From contig NZ_JAWZSQ010000002.1 in the NCBI RefSeq assembly GCF_034096925.1, positions 1 through 64,000 of the forward strand: a DNA stretch of 64,000 bases. The letters are read 5' to 3'. Below are positions 44,929 through 52,447 of the stretch, one piece after another. The translations under genes and the position numbers were made by a program. Positions within the stretch are counted from its first letter, which is position 1; each line of letters opens with the position of its first letter. The stretch comes from Patulibacter defluvii. GTDB taxonomy: Bacteria > Actinomycetota > Thermoleophilia > Solirubrobacterales > Solirubrobacteraceae. The notes under the pieces were generated by a model. It did no database searches and had not been told where the DNA came from. It saw only the letters and a program-made list of their open reading frames with translations.

Positions 44929-45687
44929 TCAGCGGTGGTCGGCGTCGGGCGGGGTCTGCTCGGGGCCGCGGAGGACGATGTCCCAGCGGAAGGCGAGCGC
45001 CCAGTCGGGGACGGTGGCGTCGAGGTCGAAGGCGCTCACCATCCGCGCCCGGGCGCGCTCGTCGCGGACGCTGTTGAAGATCGGGTCGTGGACGAAGAGC
45101 GGGTCGCCGGGGAAGTACATCTGCGTCACGAGCCGCTGCGTGAACGCCCGCCCGAGCAGCGAGAAGTGGATGTGGGCCGGCCGCCACGCGTTCGGGTGGT
45201 TGCCCCACGGGTAGGCGCCGGGCCGGATCGTGACGAACCGGTAGCGGCCCTCGGCGTCGGTCACGCAGCGGCCGACGCCGGTGAAGTTGGGGTCGAGCGG
45301 GGCGGGGTGGCGGTCGCCGGAGTGGGCGTAGCGGCCGGCGGCGTTGGCCTGCCAGATCTCGACCAGCGTGTCGGGGACCGGTCGCCCGTCGCCGTCGAGC
45401 ACGCGGCCGTGGACGATCAGCCGCTCGCCGAGCGGCTCGCCCTGGTGCTGGGCGGTCAGGTCCTCCTCGCCCGGCGCGACGGTCCGGAACGAGAAGCGGG
45501 GGCCGGTGACCTCGGTCAGCGTCTGCGGCATCCGGTCGAGCTGGCGCAGCGGGTGGCGGCGCGCGGTCGACCGGTACTCGGGGCTGTCGAGCGGCGGGTG
45601 GGTGCCGGGGTCGCTGTCGCGCCAGCGCGGGAGCACGAGCCCGGAGGCGGTGCGCGGTGGCGTGGTCGGGAGCGGGGCGGGGGGCAT
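44929..45687 (-). CDS. pcaH: Protocatechuate 3,4-dioxygenase, beta subunit
   Basis: A 252-residue subunit. The Fe(III) ligands are visible: Tyr in RPGAYPWGNHPNAWRPAHIH, further Tyr upstream in GRYAHSG, and the His-x-His of AHIHFSLLG. LVEIWQANAAGRYAHSGDRH is the subunit contact block. It catalyses intradiol cleavage of protocatechuate with PcaG. ATG at 45687 has a GGAG 8 nt upstream. The other beta-ketoadipate genes (pcaB, C, D, I, J, F) are not in this window. Confidence 0.94.
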   Translation of the reverse strand: MPPAPLPTTPPRTASGLVLPRWRDSDPGTHPPLDSPEYRSTARRHPLRQLDRMPQTLTEVTGPRFSFRTVAPGEEDLTAQHQGEPLGERLIVHGRVLDGDGRPVPDTLVEIWQANAAGRYAHSGDRHPAPLDPNFTGVGRCVTDAEGRYRFVTIRPGAYPWGNHPNAWRPAHIHFSLLGRAFTQRLVTQMYFPGDPLFVHDPIFNSVRDERARARMVSAFDLDATVPDWALAFRWDIVLRGPEQTPPDADHR

Positions 45688-45711
45688 CGGCGGACTCCGG
45701 TCGGTGGCCGG

Positions 45712-46719
45712 TCAGGGACGGTCGAGCAGGCGGCGGGGCTGGCCCACGAGCAGGTCGGCGACGGCGTCGTCGTCGAGGCCGCGCTCGCGCAGGGCGGGCA
45801 CGATCCGCAGCGCCAGGTGGTCGTAGCCGGGGCCGCCGTAGGCGCGCAGGGCGTGCTTGGTCCAGACGCCGCAGGCCAGCACCTGGCGCTCGTGGCCCTC
45901 CTCCAGCAGCGCGACGAGGGCGTCGATCCGCTGGGCGTCGGTGGCCGAGGTCAGCCCGACGCGGGGCGGCGCCTCGTAGCCGAAGCACCACTTGAGGGTC
46001 GCGCCAGTGGCGGCCAGCTCGCGCAGCGGCGCCAGGTCGGGCGCGTAGCCGTCGATGTTGCTGAGGACGACCCGCTCGGGGGCGACGCCCTCGCGCTCGA
46101 GCCGCGCGACCAGCTCGGGGCCGGCGCGGAAGCGCGGGTCGGTGCGGGCGATCAGGGCCGAGCCGGTGGTGGTGGTGGCGGTCGCCGCGGCCCGCAGCAC
46201 GACCTCGTCCTCGGCCGTCGGCGGGTGGCTGGTGCCGATCATCCCGACGACGCCGGCCCGGTGCTCGCAGCCGGGCAGCCGGTCGCGGAGCGCGCCGACG
46301 AAGCGCTCGGTCAGCGCGTCGACGTCGAGCGCCCGCAGCCAGTCGGGGCGCGTGACGCCGAGGTAGGCCCCGACGCCGGCGACGATCTGGACGCCGCTCG
46401 CGCGGGAGACGGCCGGCAGCGCGGCGGCCGGGCCGCCGAAGCCCCAGACGGTCGGGTCGACGACGGTCCGCTGGCCGAGCGGCGCGACCCGCGCCAGCTC
46501 GCGGGCGGCGAGGTCGGGGTCGTCGAGGACCAGGTTGTCCGCCAGCGCGAGCGCGTTGAAGCGCAGGAAGCCGAGGTTCTCCTGGCGCACCCGGGGGTCG
46601 GACGGCGCCGGCTCGGTGGCCGGCGCGGCCAGGGCCCGGACGTCGCAGAGCAGGTGCTCGTGCATCGAGGTCGGGCCCAGGTCCTCGGGCGCGATCGGCC
46701 CGAGCACGGTCTCGATCAC
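45712..46719 (-). CDS. Phosphotriesterase-like protein 1, metal ligands largely replaced
   Basis: A 335-residue TIM-barrel of the phosphotriesterase family. It keeps the first metal pair (TSMHEHLL, His20 and His22) but the bridging residue position reads VGMIGTSHP, the strand-5 His is Arg (ALIARTDP), the strand-6 His is Asn (LSNIDGY) and the strand-8 Asp is gone (CGVWTKHALRAYGG). The gene at 60685 has the same replacements and the same VWTK...LRAYGG..YDHL segment, so they form one subfamily. GTG start with a strong Shine-Dalgarno (GAGGAGG). First gene of the pcaHG unit, under operator 2. Confidence 0.87.
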   Translation of the reverse strand: MIETVLGPIAPEDLGPTSMHEHLLCDVRALAAPATEPAPSDPRVRQENLGFLRFNALALADNLVLDDPDLAARELARVAPLGQRTVVDPTVWGFGGPAAALPAVSRASGVQIVAGVGAYLGVTRPDWLRALDVDALTERFVGALRDRLPGCEHRAGVVGMIGTSHPPTAEDEVVLRAAATATTTTGSALIARTDPRFRAGPELVARLEREGVAPERVVLSNIDGYAPDLAPLRELAATGATLKWCFGYEAPPRVGLTSATDAQRIDALVALLEEGHERQVLACGVWTKHALRAYGGPGYDHLALRIVPALRERGLDDDAVADLLVGQPRRLLDRP

Positions 46720-46871
46720 CGGCCGCCTCCTCGGGGCGGCCGGTCGCGGAACGGGTGGGCGGACGTGGCGCGCACCCGACGAGTTCTAGCGTGATTGGAC
46801 CCTAAATGGAAGAGATTGGATCCATCACGCCGGTGCGCCAGCCCGGCGGGCGGGTGGCGCGAGGGCCCGGC
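46720..46871. other. Leader and promoter region of the PTE1-pcaHG unit
   Basis: Contains the ribosome binding site GAGGAGG (46726-46732, minus strand), operator 2 and a -10-like TAGGGT (46799-46804, minus strand), implying a leader of about 70 nt. No gene is seen. Confidence 0.5.
46794..46823. promoter_or_regulatory. 21-bp tandem operator 2 (PTE1-pcaHG unit)
   Basis: On the minus strand, GGATCCAAT (46815-46823) and GGGTCCAAT (46794-46802), starts 21 bp apart. The proximal core overlaps the -10-like TAGGGT. Confidence 0.8.
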
Positions 46872-47066
46872 TCAGCGGCCGAGCAGCAGCGTCAGCGCGG
46901 AGCGGCGCGCCGGGCGGGCGCGGCGGGGCTCGGGGGTGGCGGCGATCTGCAGGCGCCGGATCTCGGCGATCTCGGCGGCCAGCGAGTCCTGCACGTCGGT
47001 CCGGGGGCGGAGGGCGTCGAGCGTGTGGGGGGTCGGGAACATGTACATAGGGCCAAGGTCGGTCAT
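46872..47066 (-). CDS. Small hypothetical protein in an AT-richer segment
   Basis: A 64-residue open frame from ATG: it starts MTDLGPMYMFPTPHTLDALR, has an amphipathic stretch DSLAAEIAEIRRLQIA and a basic tail ending RRSALTLLLGR. I do not recognise it. Upstream DNA (47067-47110) is unusually AT-rich for this genome, and TTGTAC stands 6 nt before the ATG, so the segment looks like a promoter. An in-frame GTG at 47096 is an alternative start. Confidence 0.45.
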   Translation of the reverse strand: MTDLGPMYMFPTPHTLDALRPRTDVQDSLAAEIAEIRRLQIAATPEPRRARPARRSALTLLLGR

Positions 47067-47081
47067 CCAGCTGTACAAAGC

Positions 47082-47097
47082 GGTGATCGCCGTCACA
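47082..47097. promoter_or_regulatory. CRP/FNR-like palindrome upstream of the small gene
   Basis: On the minus strand TGTGA-CGGCGA-TCACC, close to the CRP consensus TGTGA-N6-TCACA. It lies in the AT-richer patch. The match is to one site only. Confidence 0.35.
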
Positions 47098-47170
47098 CAA
47101 AAACCGTTTTAGAGCCCCTTGCGTGACCGGTCTCACGCGTCGGCCCCGGCCGACGTGGTTGGACCCCGGC

Positions 47171-47974
47171 TCAGCCGCCGGCGGGCGGCAGCGCGACGCC
47201 GGCCGGCGGGCCGGGGAAGGCGGGCCAGGTGCGCGGGCAGTGGCCCGGCACCAGGCGGGCGCCCTCGGCCGCGGCGAGGGCGAGCAGCCGGTCGTGCGAG
47301 CGGCGGCGGAGCGGGTCGTCCTCGGGGCGGGCGGCCGAGCCGATCGGCCGGTCCTCGTCGATCCCGTCCTGGAGGTCGATCGCATCCATCGCCAGCAGCC
47401 AGGGGCCGGCGGTGGTCCGGACGCGGTACGACATGTGACCCGGCGTGTGCCCGGGGGTCGCGACGGCGTCGATCCCGGGCGCGATCGGGGCGTCGCCCGC
47501 GATCGGACGCCAGGCCAGGCCGGGCGCGGCCCAGTCCTCGGCGACGTAGCCGGCGGCCGCGGCGGCGGGCGTCGCGGCGAAGGCCAGCTCCGGCGCTTGG
47601 ACGACGACCGGGCGGCCGTCGGCGACGTGGGCCAGTCCGCCGCTGTGGTCGACGTGCAGGTGGCTGACGGCGACCGTCGTGATCGCGTCGAGCGGCACCC
47701 CGCAGGCGTCGAGCGCGTCGAGCAGCGGGTCGCCCTCGCCGGGGAACTCCGGCGGCGGCCCGGGGTAGATCCGCGCCGCCCGCTCGCGGTCGCGCATCGT
47801 CGGCGAGAGGCCGCAGTCGAGCAGCGTCCAGCCGCCGGGCCCGTGGGCGAGGAACGCGATCACCGGCAGCCGCAGCCGCTCGTCGCCGCCGTCCTCGATC
47901 GAGATCCGGCGGGCGCAGTGCTCCCATCCGAGGGTCAGGCCGATCAGGCGGTCGCAGCGGTCGTCGGCGCTCAT
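47171..47974 (-). CDS. MBL-fold metallo-hydrolase (lactonase-like)
   Basis: A 267-residue metallo-beta-lactamase-fold enzyme. The zinc motif is SHLHVDHSGGLAH, followed by the third His in TPGHTPGHMSY, the bridging Asp in LLAMDAIDLQDG and the last His in VPGHCPRTW. All ligands are present. The overall layout is that of N-acyl-homoserine lactonase-like enzymes, so a lactone or ester is a reasonable substrate class (inference). ATG at 47974, divergent from the deaminase gene across operator 3. Confidence 0.87.
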   Translation of the reverse strand: MSADDRCDRLIGLTLGWEHCARRISIEDGGDERLRLPVIAFLAHGPGGWTLLDCGLSPTMRDRERAARIYPGPPPEFPGEGDPLLDALDACGVPLDAITTVAVSHLHVDHSGGLAHVADGRPVVVQAPELAFAATPAAAAAGYVAEDWAAPGLAWRPIAGDAPIAPGIDAVATPGHTPGHMSYRVRTTAGPWLLAMDAIDLQDGIDEDRPIGSAARPEDDPLRRRSHDRLLALAAAEGARLVPGHCPRTWPAFPGPPAGVALPPAGG

Positions 47975-47993
47975 GGCGGGCCAGTGTGACGGT

Positions 47994-48023
47994 GGATCCA
48001 ATTTGAGGCAAACTGTGCCCAAT
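47994..48023. promoter_or_regulatory. 21-bp tandem operator 3 (MBL / deaminase divergent promoter)
   Basis: GGATCCAAT (47994-48002) and the weaker GTGCCCAAT (48015-48023), starts 21 bp apart. The second runs into the ATG at 48022. It lies in the 47-nt gap between two divergent genes. Confidence 0.7.
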
Positions 48024-48465
48024 GCCGTCGCCGTCCGTTCCCCCCTCCGTCGACGACCTGGCGCCCGAGGACGCCGCGCTGGTGGCCCAGGCGGTCGCGC
48101 TGCTGGAGCAGCGGGCCGTCGTCGGCCGCCACGAGGTCGCGGCCGCGGTGCGGATGCGCTCGGGCGGGGTCTACCTCGGGATCCACGTCGAGAGCTCGAT
48201 CGGCCGCGCGTCGATCTGCGCCGAGGGGGTGGCGATCGGCACCGCGGTCGCCCACGGCGAGCGCGAGATCGAGACCTGCGCGGCGGTCCTGCGGACCGAC
48301 GACGGGGGCTGGCGGGTGGTGACGCCCTGCGGTCTCTGCCGCGAGCTGATCAGCGACTACGGCCCCGACGCCCACGTCGTCAACTACGACGCCGGCGCGG
48401 TCGAGCGGGTGCCGGTGCGGACGCTGCTCCCGGCCAAGACCACGCGCCGCTGGGCGGCGCATTGA
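48022..48465 (+). CDS. Cytidine deaminase-fold zinc deaminase (blasticidin-S deaminase-like)
   Basis: A 147-residue CDA-superfamily protein. The zinc site is complete: ASICAEGVAIG (Cys and catalytic Glu) and TPCGLCRELI (two Cys). HVESSIGRASICAE follows the short-chain cytidine/blasticidin deaminase pattern. It removes an amino group from a nucleoside-like or other amidine substrate; its place in the island suggests a role in the pathway rather than pyrimidine salvage (inference). Confidence 0.88.
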   Translation: MPSPSVPPSVDDLAPEDAALVAQAVALLEQRAVVGRHEVAAAVRMRSGGVYLGIHVESSIGRASICAEGVAIGTAVAHGEREIETCAAVLRTDDGGWRVVTPCGLCRELISDYGPDAHVVNYDAGAVERVPVRTLLPAKTTRRWAAH

Positions 48466-48475
48466 TCCCCTCAGT

Positions 48476-48505
48476 GGATCCACTTCGTCTAGTGTAGGAT
48501 CCAAT
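48476..48505. promoter_or_regulatory. 21-bp tandem operator 4 (aldehyde dehydrogenase unit)
   Basis: GGATCCACT (48476-48484) and GGATCCAAT (48497-48505), starts 21 bp apart. TAGTGT (48490-48495) or TAGGAT (48495-48500) could be the -10. Confidence 0.8.
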
Positions 48506-48507
48506 CC

Positions 48508-48543
48508 ACCGGCGGGTGGGCCCCCAGCCGCTCGCCCGCCGGT
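48508..48543 (+). repeat. Hairpin in the leader of the aldehyde dehydrogenase mRNA
   Basis: ACCGGCGGG (48508-48516) pairs with CCCGCCGGT (48535-48543). It starts 2 nt after operator 4 and ends 27 nt before the ATG. Confidence 0.5.
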
Positions 48544-48570
48544 CCCTTGTCTCGCGGCGCCCGGAGTCTC

Positions 48571-50022
48571 ATGAGCCACCCGATCCCCACGCTGACCGCG
48601 GTCGAGCCGATGTTCGTCGGCGGCGCCTGGATCGCCCCCGACGATCGCGAGCGGTTCGCGGTCCTCGACCCGGCGACCGGCGAGGTCCTGACCCACGTGG
48701 TCCAGGCCGACGATGACGACGTCGACGCCGCGGTGGCGGCCGCGGCGGCCGCCCACGACGACCGCCGCTGGTCGGGCCTGGCCCCGGACGAGCGGACCCG
48801 GGTGCTGCACCGGATCGCCGAGCTGCTGGAGGAGCGGGTCGAGGAGCTGGCCGTGCTCGAGACGCTCGACAACGGCAAGCCGATCGAGCGCTCGCGGGCC
48901 GACACGCTGCTCAGCGCCCGCACCTTCCGCTACTACGCCGGCGCGCCCGCGCGGCTGACCGGCGAGGTGCTGCCGATCGCCGCCGGGCACCACGTCTACA
49001 CCAGCCGCTCGCCGATCCGGGTCGCGGCGCTGGTGCTGCCGTGGAACTTCCCGATCATGGAGGCCTGCTTCAAGCTCGCGCCGGCCCTGGCCGCCGGCTG
49101 CGCGACGGTGATCAAGCCGGCCGAGCAGACCCCGCTGACCGCGCTGCGGGTGGCGGCGATCTGCCGCGAGGCCGGGGTGCCGGACGGCGTCGTCAACGTG
49201 CTGACCGGCGACGGTCGGGTCGGCGAGGCGCTGACCACCCACCCCGACGTCGGGGTCGTCTCGTTCACCGGCTCGACCGCGGTCGGGCGCGAGGTGATGG
49301 CCGCCGCCGCGCCGACGATGAAGCGGCTGACCCTGGAGCTGGGCGGCAAGAGCCCGAACATCGTCTTCGCCGACGCCGACCTCGACGCCGCGACCGTGAC
49401 CGCGATGCGGGCCTCGTTCGGCCACTCCGGGCAGATGTGCACCGCCGGCAGCCGGCTGCTGGTCCAGCGGTCGATCCTCGACGAGATGCACGAGCGGCTG
49501 GCCGAGGCGACCGCGCGGGTGGCCCTCGGCAACGGCCTCGACGGCGGCGTCACGGTCGGCCCGCTGGTCTCGGAGGAGCAGCGCGAGCAGGTCCTGCGCT
49601 ACATCGAGCTCGGGCGCGAGGACGGGGCCACGGTCGCGGTCGGCGGCGGCGTGCCCGAGCGGCCGGGCTTCTTCGTCGAGCCGACGCTGTTCGTCGGCGT
49701 CGACAACGGGATGCGGATCGCGCGCGAGGAGATCTTCGGCCCGGTGGTCGGCGTGATCCCGTTCGAGGACGACGACGAGGCCGTGGCGATCGCCAACGAC
49801 ACCAGCTACGGCCTCGCCGCCGCGGTCTGGACCCGCGACCTCTCGCGCGCGCACGTGCTGGCCGACCGCCTCAGCGCCGGCACGGTCTGGGTCAACACCT
49901 ACAACGTCTTCGATCCGGCGCTGCCCTTCGGCGGCCTCCGCGACTCGGGCCTCGGCCGCGACCTCGGCGAGGCCGCGCTGCTCGGCTTCACGGAGCCGAA
50001 GAGCGTCGTCATCGCCCTCTGA
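48571..50022 (+). CDS. NAD(P)-dependent aldehyde dehydrogenase
   Basis: A 483-residue class-1/2 type aldehyde dehydrogenase. Catalytic residues are seen in TLELGGKSPNIVF (Glu near 257) and FGHSGQMCTAGSRLLV (Cys near 290), and the cofactor motif in VLPWNFPIMEACFKLAPALAAG and SFTGSTAVGREVM. It oxidises an aldehyde to the acid. ATG at 48571 with GGAG 5 nt upstream. It is followed after 59 nt by the intact phosphotriesterase-like gene, both probably on one transcript from operator 4. Confidence 0.93.
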   Translation: MSHPIPTLTAVEPMFVGGAWIAPDDRERFAVLDPATGEVLTHVVQADDDDVDAAVAAAAAAHDDRRWSGLAPDERTRVLHRIAELLEERVEELAVLETLDNGKPIERSRADTLLSARTFRYYAGAPARLTGEVLPIAAGHHVYTSRSPIRVAALVLPWNFPIMEACFKLAPALAAGCATVIKPAEQTPLTALRVAAICREAGVPDGVVNVLTGDGRVGEALTTHPDVGVVSFTGSTAVGREVMAAAAPTMKRLTLELGGKSPNIVFADADLDAATVTAMRASFGHSGQMCTAGSRLLVQRSILDEMHERLAEATARVALGNGLDGGVTVGPLVSEEQREQVLRYIELGREDGATVAVGGGVPERPGFFVEPTLFVGVDNGMRIAREEIFGPVVGVIPFEDDDEAVAIANDTSYGLAAAVWTRDLSRAHVLADRLSAGTVWVNTYNVFDPALPFGGLRDSGLGRDLGEAALLGFTEPKSVVIAL

Positions 50023-50081
50023 CCACCGCGGCCGGGCGTGCCCGGCCGTCGATCCGCACCCGCCCGAAGGAGGGCGCCCGC

Positions 50082-51101
50082 ATGCCGATCCACACCGTCC
50101 TCGGCCCGATCGACCCGCAGGACCTGGGGCCGACGTCGATGCACGAGCACGTCTTCTCCGACCTGCGGGTCTGGGCCAAGCAGGACGGCGGCGAGCCGTG
50201 GGAGGGGCCGATCACGGCCGAGGCCCAGGCGCACCTGCGCTGGAACGGCCTCCACACGCCGGACAACCTGGTGCTGCACGACCCCGACGTGGCGGTCGAC
50301 GAGCTGCGGGCGGTCCACGCCGCGGGCGGGCGGACGGTCGTCGACCTGACCGTCACCGGGATGGGCCGGCGGACGGCCGACCTGATCGAGGTCTCGCGCC
50401 GCAGCGGCGTCCAGATCGCGGTCGGCTGCGGCTTCTACGTCGAGGAGCTGCACCCGCCGGAGCTGCGGACGATGTCGGTCGACGAGATCGCGGCGTCGAT
50501 CCTGCGCGACCTCGACGAGGGGCTCGACGGGACCGGGGTCCGGCCGGCGCTGATCGGCGAGATCGGCACCAACCACCCGCCGACCGTCGACGAGTGGCGG
50601 GTGGTCGAGGGGGCCGGCCGGGCCGGCGCGGAGTCGGGCGCGGCGGTCAACGTCCACCTCTCCTGGCGCGGCGCTGACGGGCTCGACGTGGTCGCGCGGC
50701 TGACCGCCGAGGGGATGCCGGCCGACCGGATCATCCTCAGCCACATGGACGAGCGGATCGACCGCGGCTACCACGACGCGGTCGCCGAGACCGGCGCGGT
50801 GCTGGAGCTCGACACCTTCGGCTCGGAGTTCTTCTACTCGACGCTGAGCCGGGCCCGGAACCCGACCGACGTCGAGCGGCTGGACGCGCTCGAGCACCTG
50901 CTGAGCGCGGGCTACGCCGACCAGATCGTGCTCGGCTGCGACGTCTGGGCCCAGGCCAACCTGCGCCACAACGGCGGGGCCGGCTACGAGCACCTGTTCC
51001 GCCGCGTCGCGCCGGCGATCACCTGGTACTGCGGGGGCGACGAGGCGGCCGTCGAACGGATCCTGGTCGACACGCCGCGGCGGCTGCTCGATCGGCCCTA
51101 G
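50082..51101 (+). CDS. Phosphotriesterase-like protein 2, intact metal site
   Basis: A 339-residue TIM-barrel with the full ligand set: TSMHEHVF (His21, His23), a bridging Glu in LIGEIGTNHP (near 160), His in VNVHLSWRG (near 190), His in LSHMDERID (near 220) and Asp in LGCDVWAQANLR (near 286). Glu instead of carboxylated Lys places it with the phosphotriesterase-homology proteins and related lactonases/amidases. A strong Shine-Dalgarno AAGGAGG stands 8 nt before the ATG. It can serve as the active reference for the two degenerate paralogues in the island. Confidence 0.9.
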   Translation: MPIHTVLGPIDPQDLGPTSMHEHVFSDLRVWAKQDGGEPWEGPITAEAQAHLRWNGLHTPDNLVLHDPDVAVDELRAVHAAGGRTVVDLTVTGMGRRTADLIEVSRRSGVQIAVGCGFYVEELHPPELRTMSVDEIAASILRDLDEGLDGTGVRPALIGEIGTNHPPTVDEWRVVEGAGRAGAESGAAVNVHLSWRGADGLDVVARLTAEGMPADRIILSHMDERIDRGYHDAVAETGAVLELDTFGSEFFYSTLSRARNPTDVERLDALEHLLSAGYADQIVLGCDVWAQANLRHNGGAGYEHLFRRVAPAITWYCGGDEAAVERILVDTPRRLLDRP

Positions 51102-51108
51102 GTCTGTA

Positions 51109-51126
51109 CGGCCGGACAAGCGGCCG
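51109..51126 (+). terminator. Short hairpin after the PTE2 gene
   Basis: CGGCCG (51109-51114) and CGGCCG (51121-51126) flank GACAAG. Weak on its own, but placed just after the stop codon at 51101. Confidence 0.35.
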
Positions 51127-51158
51127 ATCGCCGGCGCGCGGGATACTCGACCAAGATC

Positions 51159-51188
51159 GCATCCAAAAAAGTCCAAATCGCATCCAAG
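51159..51188. promoter_or_regulatory. 21-bp tandem operator 5 (binding-protein unit)
   Basis: GCATCCAAA (51159-51167) and GCATCCAAG (51180-51188), starts 21 bp apart and both preceded by ATC. A further GTCCAAATC lies between them. The ATG is 18 nt downstream. Confidence 0.78.
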
Positions 51189-51206
51189 ACATGGGAAGCT
51201 GTGCAC

Positions 51207-52364
51207 ATGACTGACCGACATCTCGCGGGTGGGCTCGGCGATATCTCTCGTCGCAGCCTGCTCAAGCGCGCCGGGATCGGCGCGGGGGCGCTCGTCGCGG
51301 GTCCATTGCTCGCCGCCTGCGGCGACAGCAAGACGTCGACGACCGGGACGGCCGCGAAGGCGGCGGGCAACGAGTCGCCCGAGCTGAAGGCGCTGCTCGA
51401 CAAGATCACCTCGAAGAGGGTCGTCTGGGGGCAGTACGGCGGCACCACCGAGGACGCGCGCAAGGCGGCGTTCTGGGACACGTTCCAGAAGCGGACCGGC
51501 GTCCGCGTGGTGCCGGTCGACATCCCCGGCAACCTCGGCAACGACCAGCTGGCGGGCAAGACGCCGGCCAAGTGGGACGCCTTCCACGGCTCGCCGGCCG
51601 AGGCGCTGACCGCGCTCGAGAGCGGCAAGAAGCCGCTGCCGAAGATCCCCGAGATCGCCTACGCGCCGTCGCTCGACCCGAAGTACCAGCCGTACAACTT
51701 CCAGTCGTTCTACGTCGGCTACGTCCCCGCGACGCTGCCGGGCACCTTCAAGGGCGAGGGCCCGCGGACCTGGGCCGATTTCTTCGACACCAAGAAGTTC
51801 CCGGGCAAGCGCTCGTGGCCGGGCGTCTCCTACACCCCGGGCACGCGCGAGGCCGCGCTGATGGCCGACGGCGTCAACCCGGACGAGCTGTACCCGCTCG
51901 ACATCGAGCGGGCCCACCACAAGATCAAGTCGATCCTGCCCGACCTGCTGATCTACAACCAGTTCCCCCAGGCCCAGTCGTTCCTGACCTCGAAGAGCGT
52001 CTCGATCTCGTTCGGCCCGAACGGGATGTGGAAGGGCCTGGCGCTGAAGGGCGTCAAGACCGAGATCCTCTGGGACATGGTGCCGATCCTGCAGCCGAAC
52101 TCGGCCAACGTGATGCCGGACGCGCCCGACATGGACGCGGTGCTGGCGCTCGCCGCCTGGTGCGCCCAGCCGGAGCTGCAGGCCGAGTTCTGCAAGCGGA
52201 CCACCTACGGCCCGACCGACGACCGCGTCTTCGACCTGCTGACCGCGGCCGAGCGGGACGCGCTGCCGAACGCGCCCGGTCGCACGGTCGCCAAGCCGGA
52301 CATCCAGTGGCTGGCCGACAACGAGGCCGCGCTGCTGGACGACAACAAGAAGCTCTTCTCCTGA
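51207..52364 (+). CDS. ABC transporter substrate-binding lipoprotein (polyamine/PotD type), Tat signal
   Basis: A 385-residue exported protein. The N-terminus has a twin-arginine motif SRRSLLKR (residues 14-21) and a lipobox LAAC with Cys38. The mature part follows the PotD/family-1 layout (KRVVWGQYGGTTEDARKAAFW, TWADFFDTKKFPGKRSW, AWCAQPELQAEFCKRTTYGPT). It should bind the substrate for the PotBCA-like importer encoded at 57.9-60.7 kb. ATG at 51207; a GTG at 51201 is possible. A hairpin after the stop may lower expression of the downstream M24 gene. Confidence 0.9.
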   Translation: MTDRHLAGGLGDISRRSLLKRAGIGAGALVAGPLLAACGDSKTSTTGTAAKAAGNESPELKALLDKITSKRVVWGQYGGTTEDARKAAFWDTFQKRTGVRVVPVDIPGNLGNDQLAGKTPAKWDAFHGSPAEALTALESGKKPLPKIPEIAYAPSLDPKYQPYNFQSFYVGYVPATLPGTFKGEGPRTWADFFDTKKFPGKRSWPGVSYTPGTREAALMADGVNPDELYPLDIERAHHKIKSILPDLLIYNQFPQAQSFLTSKSVSISFGPNGMWKGLALKGVKTEILWDMVPILQPNSANVMPDAPDMDAVLALAAWCAQPELQAEFCKRTTYGPTDDRVFDLLTAAERDALPNAPGRTVAKPDIQWLADNEAALLDDNKKLFS

Positions 52365-52370
52365 GCTTCG

Positions 52371-52400
52371 GCGGCTCCCGGACCGGGGTCCGGGAGCCGC
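52371..52400 (+). terminator. Hairpin between binding-protein gene and M24 gene 2
   Basis: GCGGCTCCCGGACC (52371-52384) pairs with GGTCCGGGAGCCGC (52387-52400). It begins 6 nt after the stop codon. Such hairpins often give excess binding protein over downstream products. Confidence 0.7.
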
Positions 52401-52447
52401 GCTCTGCCCGCCCGCCCGCTTCCGCTCCGGCCCCGGAGGGCCACGCC

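Noticed and set aside
47123..47989. Plus-strand frame opposite the MBL-fold gene
   Set aside because: The minus strand encodes a complete MBL enzyme with all zinc ligands; the plus-strand frame has no recognisable sequence.
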